The notes under the pieces are model-generated. The model was not told the origin of the DNA and did not search any database. It saw only the letters and a list, made by a program, of their open reading frames with translations. Positions 1 through 5,483 of a DNA stretch of 7,323 nucleotides are shown piece after piece; the first letter of the stretch is position 1, and the number at the start of each line of letters is the position of its first letter. This DNA is from CAYJOG01 sp964371695 [NCBI: uncultured bacterium] (GTDB taxonomy: Bacteria > CAYJOG01): assembly GCA_964371695.1 (NCBI GenBank), contig CAYJOG010000137.1:1-7323 (forward strand). Direction: 5' to 3'. The position numbers and the translations under genes are program-made.

Positions 1-746
1 CCATCCCGCTTCGAGCCGTCGTTCTTCCACAACACGCAACGGTATTGCACCAGCTTGCAGGTGGTGTGGTCCGGGTCCAGGCTCCACTCGTCGCAGCGGG
101 GATTGTTGGTGCGCTGGCAGCCCTGAGCCGCTGCGGCGCGGGCCTGACGCTGATCTTTGTGTACGCCGGTAAAACCGTCCCTTTTCGCGCCGTCGCGTTT
201 GAACAACACACACTCCCACTGGGTGCCATTGGGGGCCGCCCCGGCGATGGTGTCCTGCTTGCCGGTGGGGGTCTGGCCGCTTTGTGGCACGCCCGCTGGG
301 TCCTGCATCAGGCCGCCCCAGGGCGTGGGTTTGCCCCGCCCCAATGTCACCGTGGGCAACACCAGTTGATAGGCCGCGTTGTTGTTGCCCCGGAGTGATT
401 CAATCTGTCCGCTGATGTCCACCCTGTCGGCCAGGCGCACCCACACCGCATTGCCGCCGCAATATTTCCGCGACTGGTTCACCAGCGCCACGCGCCAGCC
501 GGGCGTGTCCTCCAGCGCCACCAGCCGGGCGGCGGTGAGGTTATCCGCCGGGTCCTGACAACTGGTGTTTACGCCATACACCACCGAAATCACCGCGCCG
601 TCAAAAGCGATCTGCTCGATGTGGCGTATCTCGGCCTCTGGACCCGGCGGCGGCGAAATCGCCCCCCGCAGGGTGGCCGTGGCCCCCGCCAGACCCAGCA
701 GGGCAAAACCGGCGGCGAAAAACTTGAGGCGGCTTGAACGGGACAT
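1..746 (-). CDS. Exported cysteine-containing repeat protein, partial (C-terminus beyond the window)
   Basis: The frame is open from the start to the left edge, so the C-terminus is missing. From ATG746 the protein opens with MSRSSRLKFFAAGFALLGLA, a basic n-region and hydrophobic core followed by ATA: a signal peptide, so it is probably periplasmic or secreted. Cysteines come in spaced groups, suggesting disulfides. Near the visible end, WECVLFKRDGAKRDG recurs 58 residues later as YRCVLWKNDGSKRDG, so a tandem domain with conserved Cys and KRDG begins here; between the copies lie GCQ, RCDEW and TCK. I do not recognise the family and assign no function. In-frame ATGs at 755, 773 and 800 are alternatives, and 773 has a GGGGAG 11 nt upstream. 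I prefer 746 because it gives the most typical signal peptide and follows a TACAAT hexamer. It is divergent from the YhhN-family gene. Confidence 0.75.
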   Translation of the reverse strand, partial: MSRSSRLKFFAAGFALLGLAGATATLRGAISPPPGPEAEIRHIEQIAFDGAVISVVYGVNTSCQDPADNLTAARLVALEDTPGWRVALVNQSRKYCGGNAVWVRLADRVDISGQIESLRGNNNAAYQLVLPTVTLGRGKPTPWGGLMQDPAGVPQSGQTPTGKQDTIAGAAPNGTQWECVLFKRDGAKRDGFTGVHKDQRQARAAAAQGCQRTNNPRCDEWSLDPDHTTCKLVQYRCVLWKNDGSKRD

Positions 747-753
747 GGGGGTC

Positions 754-759
754 ATTGTA
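754..759 (-). promoter_or_regulatory. Possible -10 hexamer (TACAAT) just before ATG746
   Basis: On the minus strand TACAAT lies 7 nt before ATG746, so transcription would begin almost at the start codon. There is no convincing -35 (TGTGGT at 777-782 is poor). It would lie inside the coding region if ATG755 or ATG773 is the real start. Confidence 0.3.
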
Positions 760-801
760 GAACCGGTCTTCATGAAACCACAGTCTCCCCTTTTGGGCAT
801 T

Positions 802-821
802 TCGGATTACCGGTAATCTGA
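802..821. promoter_or_regulatory. Perfect 14-bp palindrome in the divergent intergenic region (operator candidate)
   Basis: GATTACCGGTAATC at 805-818 is its own reverse complement. After one mismatched pair (804/819) the symmetry continues for two more base pairs to 802/821. It sits between two divergent genes, where a dimeric regulator could act on both. No regulator gene for it is identified. Confidence 0.45.
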
Positions 822-839
822 CATCCCTGAACACCTCCT
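807..839 (-). other. Ideal Shine-Dalgarno followed by a five-codon reading frame
   Basis: On the minus strand AGGAGGT (839-833) is followed after 8 nt by ATG (824-822), then codons for S, D, Y, R and a TAA at 809-807. The frame is the same as that of the exported-protein gene downstream. It could be a leader peptide, or a former start of that gene cut off by a stop codon. It may also be chance, since the stop falls inside the palindrome. Confidence 0.25.
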
Positions 840-874
840 GCGAAAAAGGTTCCTGCGCCCCGCCCCTGTTGCCC

Positions 875-1567
875 ATGGCCTGGGTGCTGTTTTTTGGCAT
901 GTGGGCGCTGCACTTTGTGGGCTATGGGCTGGAAAGCCGCGCCATGGAGCTTCTCACCAAACCCGTGCCCATGGTGGCGCTGATGGGGGTGGTGTGGCGC
1001 TTGCAGTCGGGCGGGGGAACCTATGGCCGGTGGATTCTGACCGGTTTTGTTTTTTCGCTGATGGGCGACGTGGCCCTGATGATGCAGGGCGCTGGCCCCA
1101 CCGCGCCCAAGATTCTGTTTCTGGCGGGACTGAGTTTTTTTCTGGTGGCCCACCTGTGTTACATCGCGGCTTTTTCGCAGGGCGACGTGGCCCTGAAGCC
1201 GCTGCGGCTGGTTCCTTTTGCCATTTTTGCCATCACCATGGTGTATCTGCTCACCCCCAATCTGGGGCCGATGCTCGTGCCGGTGTTCATTTACATCACT
1301 GTCATCAGCACCATGGTGTGGCGCGCCGCCGCCCGCGTGGGTCACGGCGGCGAAAACCTCACGGCCCAATGGTGGGGGCTGGTGGGCGCGCTCAGCTTCA
1401 TGTCCTCTGACGGCATGATCGCCTGGGAGCGTTTCATGTCGGGCGTGCCCCACGAGCGTTACGCCATCATGACCACCTACTGGCTGGGTCAGATGGGCAT
1501 CGCCCTGTCGGTGAACCGGGCCGCAAAAACCCAGCCCGCCACACTGCCGGTGGAAAGGGAGAGCTGA
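875..1567 (+). CDS. YhhN/TMEM86 family membrane protein (putative lysoplasmalogenase)
   Basis: A 230-residue, almost entirely hydrophobic inner-membrane protein of typical length for the family, with about seven or eight membrane helices. Family hallmarks visible: the K-P pair after the first helix (K29-P30, in TKPVPM), GDVALMM around residue 64, the central LAGLSFFLVAHLCY helix (83-96), SFMSSDGMIAWERF near 174-187 and a final YWLGQMGIALS helix. Characterised members hydrolyse the vinyl-ether bond of lysoplasmalogens; assigning that reaction here is inference from family. ATG875 is chosen because it leaves about 28 residues before K-P, as in relatives. A TTG at 869 would add two residues. No clear Shine-Dalgarno is close by; AAAAAGG lies about 25 nt upstream. 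Its stop TGA is also the left copy of the triplet flanking element A. Confidence 0.87.
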   Translation: MAWVLFFGMWALHFVGYGLESRAMELLTKPVPMVALMGVVWRLQSGGGTYGRWILTGFVFSLMGDVALMMQGAGPTAPKILFLAGLSFFLVAHLCYIAAFSQGDVALKPLRLVPFAIFAITMVYLLTPNLGPMLVPVFIYITVISTMVWRAAARVGHGGENLTAQWWGLVGALSFMSSDGMIAWERFMSGVPHERYAIMTTYWLGQMGIALSVNRAAKTQPATLPVERES

Positions 1568-1660
1568 TACCAATTCTCAACCGAAACAGCATTAATACGA
1601 ATGAAAGGGTCGGTTGGGGAAGGTGTTTGGCGAAGTCAGATGGGTGAAGAGAATTGGTAT

Positions 1661-1678
1661 GAATTCATGGATGAATTC
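1661..1678. repeat. Palindrome GAATTCAT-GG-ATGAATTC in element A
   Basis: Eight-base perfect arms around a GG centre. Its core TCATGGATGA recurs as the core of the 9-bp-arm palindrome at 2471-2490 in element B. Confidence 0.8.
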
Positions 1679-1790
1679 GCTCGAACATTAAGGCCCATAA
1701 AGGGCCGCCGATGTTCGCGGCGCAAGCGGGCTTTGCCTGCGCCGCGCCGGGCCGCAGCCGTTCACGACGAACGGCAAGGCCAATCACAAT

Positions 1791-1826
1791 CCAATGAACA
1801 TTCCTGCTGTTTTGAATGTTCATTGG
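1791..1826. repeat. 13-bp perfect hairpin at the right end of element A
   Basis: CCAATGAACATTC (1791-1803) and GAATGTTCATTGG (1814-1826) pair perfectly around a 10-nt loop. It lies between the convergent YhhN-family and antitoxin genes. There is no T-run after it on either strand, so I call it an element end and not an intrinsic terminator. Confidence 0.8.
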
Positions 1827-1837
1827 TATGAGAAAGC

Positions 1838-2197
1838 TTATTTTTTCCCGCCTGCGGCGAGTCCTTTTTCACCCTGGGGAGCGTCGCTCCCCAGGTCGGC
1901 GAAATTGCCAATCCTCACCGCGCCATCGGGAAACCGAGCGATCACTTCCAGTTCCCCACCCATGGCCTCAATGTGGCTGCGCAGTGTGGAAAGATACATG
2001 TCGGTGCGCTTTTCGAGCTTGGCGATGGAGGGCTGCTGAACGTGCAGCAATTCGGCCAGTCTCTTTTGAGACAATCCCCGCGCCTGGCGCAGTTCGTTGA
2101 GCGGCATTTCGGCCAGCATGGCGTCTGCCCTGGCCCTGGCGCGGGCCTGAGAGGCGGGCGGCATTTTGGCGCGCAGTTCAGAAAACTTCTTGGCCAT
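1838..2197 (-). CDS. XRE-family helix-turn-helix antitoxin (HigA-like)
   Basis: A 119-residue cytosolic DNA-binding antitoxin. Residues 1-30 form a charged, Arg/Ala-rich helix (MAKKFSELRAKMPPASQARA...). The HTH follows at about 33-65 (LNELRQARGLSQKRLAELL then VQQPSIAKLEKR), and then the TLRSHIEAMGGELEVIARFP segment typical of antitoxins paired with Gp49/HigB-like toxins. It should neutralise the toxin and repress the shared promoter. The start is set by AAGGA 7 nt before ATG2197; a longer frame to 2299 exists but overlaps more of the toxin gene and lacks family similarity. The gene follows the toxin gene, overlapping its last 20 bases. Its final ~18 residues (GSDAPQGEKGLAAGGKK region) look like translated repeat DNA. 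Because the toxin is broken, this is now an orphan antitoxin. Confidence 0.88.
   Translation of the reverse strand: MAKKFSELRAKMPPASQARARARADAMLAEMPLNELRQARGLSQKRLAELLHVQQPSIAKLEKRTDMYLSTLRSHIEAMGGELEVIARFPDGAVRIGNFADLGSDAPQGEKGLAAGGKK
1873..1895. repeat. 11-bp-arm palindrome inside the antitoxin 3' end
   Basis: CCTGGGGAGCG and CGCTCCCCAGG pair perfectly about one central base. It encodes the start of the antitoxin's low-complexity tail (LGSDAPQ on the minus strand). The next stretch, CCCGCCTGCGG at 1847-1857, also occurs in element B at 2548-2558. This suggests a dispersed GC-rich palindromic repeat that supplied the C-terminal codons. Confidence 0.7.
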
Positions 2198-2204
2198 CAA
2201 TTTG

Positions 2205-2209
2205 TCCTT
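2205..2209 (-). promoter_or_regulatory. Shine-Dalgarno of the antitoxin gene
   Basis: On the minus strand AAGGA stands 7 nt before ATG2197, inside the end of the toxin reading frame. It fixes the antitoxin start and allows independent translation of the second gene of the operon. Confidence 0.75.
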
Positions 2210-2434
2210 CCTTTCGCAATTGTTCCAGATGTTCGTCATAAAGCCGGTCGGCGAGGGGCACATGCACGTCATACCACCGGTCGTCGCCTGTTTTGTCACC
2301 GCCGATCAAAAGAATGGCCGTGCGTCTTGGGTCGAAAGCGTACAAGGTGCGCAGGGGATGGCCCGCTTGTTGTGTACGCAGTTCCCGCATGTGATTGTGC
2401 CTGGAACCGTTGATGCCGCTGCTGTGAGAGCCTG

Positions 2435-2461
2435 TTTATAAAGTAGACAAAAAACTGACAA
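2435..2461 (-). promoter_or_regulatory. Possible outward promoter in element B facing the antitoxin
   Basis: On the minus strand TTGTCA (2461-2456) and TATAAA (2440-2435) are 15 nt apart; shifting to TTTGTC gives 16. The spacing is short, so this is weak. If active, it would drive the C-terminal toxin remnant and the antitoxin despite the insertion. Confidence 0.22.
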
Positions 2462-2470
2462 ACAGGCTCT

Positions 2471-2490
2471 TGCGGTCATGGATGACCGCA
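2471..2490. repeat. 9-bp-arm palindrome with GG centre in element B
   Basis: TGCGGTCAT and ATGACCGCA flank a GG centre. The inner TCATGGATGA is identical to the core of the palindrome in element A, while the outer arm bases differ in a compensated way. Confidence 0.85.
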
Positions 2491-2561
2491 TCCGAAAGCC
2501 GAAACATTGAAAATGTTGAGGTTTTCGCCCGCCAAGGGGGCTTCGCCCCCGCCTGCGGTAA

Positions 2562-2592
2562 GTTTATAAAGTCCAGGACGGACTTTATAAAC
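2562..2592. repeat. 13-bp perfect hairpin at the right end of element B
   Basis: GTTTATAAAGTCC (2562-2574) and GGACTTTATAAAC (2580-2592) flank a 5-nt loop. The right arm overlaps the right terminal repeat, so that terminal sequence can pair either locally or with the far end of the element. Confidence 0.85.
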
Positions 2593-2735
2593 AGGCTCTG
2601 AGGAAAACCCAGGGCTGGCCCCCTTTCTTCGAGCAGGCGGACAGAGGCGTCAAGGGCTTCCTGCTCTTCCATGCCCAGTTCCTCCCACCATTGGCCGAAT
2701 GCGTCGGTGTATTCCACATCCCAGGCCACGGGGCC

Positions 2736-2764
2736 AGTATACCCTCCAGGGAATATTCCGTCAA
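2736..2764 (-). promoter_or_regulatory. Sigma-70-type promoter of the toxin-antitoxin operon
   Basis: On the minus strand TTGACG (2764-2759) and TATACT (2741-2736) are separated by exactly 17 nt, close to consensus. Initiation 6-7 nt downstream would fall at about 2729, the GTG chosen as toxin start, implying a leaderless or nearly leaderless message. A GGAGGG lies in the spacer, so it would not be part of that transcript. Confidence 0.7.
2750..2759. promoter_or_regulatory. Palindrome GGAATATTCC in the operon promoter (candidate antitoxin operator)
   Basis: A perfect 10-bp palindrome covers the upstream half of the spacer and touches the -35. Antitoxins of this type repress their own promoter through such sites; binding here is inferred from position only. 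Confidence 0.4.
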
Positions 2765-2817
2765 AGGAATGGTGCGCCACTGACGTCCCCCTTCCGAGCC
2801 ATGCGCCGGGGCATTGA

Positions 2818-2823
2818 TACAAT
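2818..2823 (+). promoter_or_regulatory. Possible -10 hexamer of the DUF2723-type gene
   Basis: TACAAT, within TTGATACAAT, lies 12 nt before ATG2836. No good -35 is seen 16-18 nt upstream. No Shine-Dalgarno lies between it and the ATG, so the leader would be only a few bases. Confidence 0.35.
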
Positions 2824-2835
2824 CCCCCCAACACC

Positions 2836-5337
2836 ATGGATACCGCCCCTGTCGCGCACTTTGAAACACCTGCCCCGGCAGAAGAAAACACGGCGCGGCT
2901 TACCCACTCGCCCCCGTGGCGCAAACCCGCCGCCTGGGGCGGATTTTTTCTGCTGTTCTGGGCGCTGATGCTCAGCGGCGCGCCCCCTGGTTATTACTGG
3001 GGCGACAGCGCCGAGGTGGCCGCCACCAGTTGGTTGTTGAGCAACAGCCACCCCACCAGTTATCCGCTGTTTGGCCTGCTCATGAAACTGCCGGGTTACT
3101 TCCCCGGCCTGTCTCTGGCGTTTGCCCAGAACATCTCGCACCAGTTTCTGATGTGGCTGGCCCTGTGGCTGCTGGCGGCGGGGGGCGCGCTGTGGGCCGG
3201 TCAGCGGGCGGCCCTTTTTTGGGTGGCCACGCTGGGGGCGGGGGGCGCATGGCTGGTGCAGGCCATGGGGCTGGAGGTGTATTCCCTGTGGATGCCCATG
3301 CTGGGGCTGGTGTTTTTCTGGGCCATGCGATGGGTGCGCTGGAACAAACCCACCGCGCTTCTTGTCGCCATGTTCTGTTTTGGCCTGATGGGCTGGCTGT
3401 TTCCGCTGTGTCTGCTGCTGATGCCGCTGGTGATGGGCGTGTGGCTCTGGCGCATCCGCGAGGTGCGCATGTTTTTCACCGGCGGCGCTGCCGTGGCGCT
3501 GGTGCTGCTGGCGCTCACGCTGCCCTCGCTGCCCTATGTGTTCACGGTGCTGCGCTCGGCGGCGCTGCCGCCCTTCACCTGGGGCATGGCCACCACGCCC
3601 CTGGAGCTTTTTCAGCACCTCACCCTTTCGGAATATGGCGTGGGCCTGCCCCAGGCCGCCAAAGAACTGCCCGAACGTTTTGGCCTGCCCGACGTGGTGC
3701 GCCAGTTCGGCCCCTTCTGGGTGGTGGCGCTGGGGCTGCTGATGCTGGGGGTGTGGCGCGCCAGAGCCAAAAGCCTGTGGCTGCTGCTGGCACTGTTGCC
3801 CATTCCCCTGTTCACCCTGGTGATTCACCATGGCGACCCGGCGGCCCTGCGGCTGCCCGCCCTGCTGGTGTTGTGCGGCGCGGCGGCCTGGGGGGCGGCC
3901 CCGTGGCTGGGGCGGCTTTCCGGCGCTGGTTTTGCCGCCGTGGTACTGGTGTGGGGGGGCCTGCTGGCCAGCTCCGCCACCGACGTATTGATTCCCCACG
4001 ACAACACCCCCCAGCGTCTGGCCATGGCCACGCTGCGGGGCCTGCCCAGGCGGGCCGTGCTCATCATGGCGGGCGAGCCGCGCCTGAGCGTGGTGCAGGT
4101 GCTGCAAACCCTGCACGGCGTGCGGCCCGACGTGCTGGTGGTGCCCGAAAGCCACCTGGGCGTGATCTGGACCTACAGACGCCTCAAAAAACAGGCCCCG
4201 GAACTGAGATGGCCGGCTTTTCCCGGCACCGGCAAACTGGGTCTGCTGGCGCCGGCCAACATCCGGTTCCAGACCTATCTGGTGCTGGAAAACATCTATA
4301 AACGGCCCTTTTTCTTCACCTATCACTTTCACCATCTGGTGCCGCCGCTGCTGATGCACCCCCAGGGCGCGGTCATCTGGGCGCGCAGCACCGGCGACGC
4401 CCCGGCCCCGCCCGACTGGCAGGCCGCGCCCCTGCCCACCGTGCTGGGCCGCACCCCCAGTTCGCTGAGCAAAAAAATCACCGCCCACGTTCACCGGCAG
4501 GCGGGCCTGGCCTATCTGGGACAGGGCAGACCCGATCTGGCCATGGAACCCTTTGAGCAGGCCAACGCCCTGTGGCCGGATGAGCTGGAACAACCCCTGA
4601 ACCTGGGCACCGTACACAACCAGTTGGCCATGGCCCTGCCCATGGAGGCCACCTCGCTCCAGCTCAAAACCCTTCAGCACCAGAACGACCAGGGCGATTT
4701 TTCGGAACCGCTTTTGCAGAACATGAAAAAACTGGAGCAACAAATGACCGCCATGGGCAAGCAGCGGGAGGACCACTTCAACCGCGCCCAGGTGTATTAC
4801 AACGAAGCCCAGGGCCTGGGGGCGCGGGGGCCGGTTTATTACAACCTGGCTCTGCTGCTGATTGACCGGGCCAAAACCCGCGTGCTGCTCAACCCCGACA
4901 AACCCAAGGCCGCCATGAACCTGCTGGACGACGCCGCTGGCCTGCTTAACCGCGCACTGGGAGATGTGCAGAGCCGCAACCCCGCCACCCTTCAGGCCCT
5001 GGGGTCGGTATATCTGCTGCAAAACCTGCCGCAGGACGCCGAAGACGCCTGGCTTCAGGCCCTGGAAATGAACCCCGGTTATCTGGGGGCGCGGCGTTCG
5101 CTGGTGTCGCTCTATATTTCTCAAAACCGGATGCGCGAGGCGGTGGAAGCCCTGCAAACCCTGGAGGCCCTCAGCCCCAACCTGCTGCCCGCCCAGTTGT
5201 TCGCCGCCGAGCAATATCTGTATCTGGGGCTGAAGGAGCGGGCCATGCGCTGTTATCAGCGCCTCACCACCATCGCCCCCTTCCACCCACAGGTGCAGGC
5301 CCTGGGCGAGGCCCTGAAGGGCGGAAGTGTTCAGTAA
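2836..5337 (+). CDS. DUF2723-type polytopic membrane protein with C-terminal TPR region
   Basis: An 833-residue protein. After a short cytoplasmic stretch and a first helix (about 34-48), the motif GDSAEVAATSW (56-66) and HPTSYPLFGLLMKL (from 72) match the first-loop signature of DUF2723 proteins (GDSGE... and HPPGYPL), which resemble GT-C glycosyltransferases; D57 and E60 are the candidate acidic residues. About nine further hydrophobic segments run to residue ~378. A soluble middle region (about 390-545) follows, then TPR-like helices at 550-585 and 715-822 (for example LGSVYLLQNLPQDAEDAWLQALEMNP). It probably works in the cytoplasmic membrane, perhaps transferring a sugar from a lipid carrier, with TPRs for partner binding; substrate unknown. 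No Shine-Dalgarno precedes ATG2836. It is divergent from the toxin operon and has its own transcription unit. Confidence 0.82.
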   Translation: MDTAPVAHFETPAPAEENTARLTHSPPWRKPAAWGGFFLLFWALMLSGAPPGYYWGDSAEVAATSWLLSNSHPTSYPLFGLLMKLPGYFPGLSLAFAQNISHQFLMWLALWLLAAGGALWAGQRAALFWVATLGAGGAWLVQAMGLEVYSLWMPMLGLVFFWAMRWVRWNKPTALLVAMFCFGLMGWLFPLCLLLMPLVMGVWLWRIREVRMFFTGGAAVALVLLALTLPSLPYVFTVLRSAALPPFTWGMATTPLELFQHLTLSEYGVGLPQAAKELPERFGLPDVVRQFGPFWVVALGLLMLGVWRARAKSLWLLLALLPIPLFTLVIHHGDPAALRLPALLVLCGAAAWGAAPWLGRLSGAGFAAVVLVWGGLLASSATDVLIPHDNTPQRLAMATLRGLPRRAVLIMAGEPRLSVVQVLQTLHGVRPDVLVVPESHLGVIWTYRRLKKQAPELRWPAFPGTGKLGLLAPANIRFQTYLVLENIYKRPFFFTYHFHHLVPPLLMHPQGAVIWARSTGDAPAPPDWQAAPLPTVLGRTPSSLSKKITAHVHRQAGLAYLGQGRPDLAMEPFEQANALWPDELEQPLNLGTVHNQLAMALPMEATSLQLKTLQHQNDQGDFSEPLLQNMKKLEQQMTAMGKQREDHFNRAQVYYNEAQGLGARGPVYYNLALLLIDRAKTRVLLNPDKPKAAMNLLDDAAGLLNRALGDVQSRNPATLQALGSVYLLQNLPQDAEDAWLQALEMNPGYLGARRSLVSLYISQNRMREAVEALQTLEALSPNLLPAQLFAAEQYLYLGLKERAMRCYQRLTTIAPFHPQVQALGEALKGGSVQ

Positions 5338-5357
5338 AGGTTAATCAACCTGTTTTT
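5338..5357 (+). terminator. Weak intrinsic terminator after the DUF2723-type gene
   Basis: AGGTT and AACCT pair around AATC and are followed by GTTTTT, directly after the stop codon. The 5-bp stem is short. A second small hairpin, CCTG-TTTTT-CAGG, overlaps it. Confidence 0.35.
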
Positions 5358-5483
5358 CAGGGGATTTTTGATTCTTCAGTGCTGAAATAGGCACTTTTGG
5401 AGGCACACCCCCATTTCGTCAGTTTTAGTCCAAACGAACAAGTCTCACCCTGGCGTTCAGCCCAGGAAAATTTTTGAATTTTG

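Larger units (their letters stand above)
1568..1828. mobile_element. Element A: miniature inverted-repeat element made of serial hairpins
   Basis: This non-coding stretch starts TACCAAT and ends ATTGGTA (7-bp terminal inverted repeats) and is flanked on both sides by TGA (1565-1567, the stop codon of the YhhN-family gene, and 1829-1831), consistent with a 3-bp target duplication. Inside are nested hairpins: TACCAATTCTC with GAGAATTGGTA (1568-1578/1649-1659), CAACCGA with TCGGTTG (1578-1584/1610-1616), GAATTCAT-GG-ATGAATTC (1661-1678), CGAACAT with ATGTTCG (1682-1688/1711-1717) enclosing GGCCC/GGGCC, GCGGCGCA with TGCGCCGC (1717-1724/1738-1745), GCCGTTC with GAACGGC (1757-1763/1769-1775), and a 13-bp stem at 1791-1826. 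An alternative is a 92-bp element at 1568-1659 with 11-bp ends, which is also followed by TGA (1660-1662). No transposase is present, so it would be mobilised in trans. Confidence 0.55.
2428..2598. mobile_element. Element B: 171-bp miniature inverted-repeat element inserted in the toxin gene
   Basis: The ends are perfect 17-bp inverted repeats, GAGCCTGTTTATAAAGT (2428-2444) and ACTTTATAAACAGGCTC (2582-2598), flanked by direct TGA triplets (2425-2427, 2599-2601). Inside, in order: an inverted copy of the outer repeat (AAACAGGCTC, 2460-2469), a palindrome with 9-bp arms and GG centre (2471-2490), AACATT-GAA-AATGTT (2503-2517), the GC hairpin GGGGGC-TTC-GCCCCC (2536-2550), and a 13-bp hairpin GTTTATAAAGTCC/GGACTTTATAAAC with AGGAC loop (2562-2592) that runs into the right end. 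No coding capacity: it is non-autonomous and would depend on a transposase encoded elsewhere. The exact repair of the toxin frame after removal fixes both boundaries. Confidence 0.88.
2178..2729 (-). pseudogene. RelE/HigB-like (Gp49-type) toxin gene split by element B
   Basis: The N-terminal part (VAWDVEYTDAFGQWWEELGM to LLEERGPALGFP) and C-terminal part (SSGINGSRHNHMRELR, then LYAFDPRRTAILLIGGDKTG and PLADRLYDEHLEQL) together make the ribosome-dependent mRNA-interferase-type toxin fold usually paired with this antitoxin. They are separated by 174 extra bases. Deleting 2428-2598 and one TGA rejoins the frame as GFPHSSGINGSR, giving 125 codons from GTG2729 to the stop at 2178. As it stands, translation from GTG2729 runs in frame into the element and ends at a TAA (2438-2436), giving 97 residues that lack the conserved ELR, FDPRR and GGDKTG segments, so the toxin is almost certainly dead. 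An internal ATG at 2390 could make a 70-residue C-terminal piece, but it has no good ribosome site. Confidence 0.9.

Noticed and set aside
45-398. 117-codon plus-strand frame at the left edge
   Set aside because: It is antisense to the exported-protein gene, whose signal peptide and repeats make the minus strand the coding one.
770-1573. 267-codon minus-strand frame opposite the YhhN-family gene
   Set aside because: His/Gln-rich antisense shadow of a clear membrane-protein gene.
1601-1831. 76-codon plus-strand frame across element A
   Set aside because: It is built from hairpin arms, has no ribosome site or family similarity, and is best explained as repeat DNA.
2436-2924. 162-codon minus-strand frame starting at 2924 as a separate gene
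   Set aside because: Its first third is antisense to the DUF2723-type gene start and crosses the operon promoter. Its end is translated element B. Only the middle is the toxin N-terminus.
2916-4301. 461-codon plus-strand frame inside the DUF2723-type gene
   Set aside because: Out-of-frame shadow with Ala/Gly/Arg/His-rich composition and no domain.
2761-5286. 841-codon open frame on the minus strand opposite the DUF2723-type gene
   Set aside because: Its product is a His/Gln/Gly/Pro-rich string typical of the antisense of GC-rich coding DNA. The plus strand encodes a recognisable protein.
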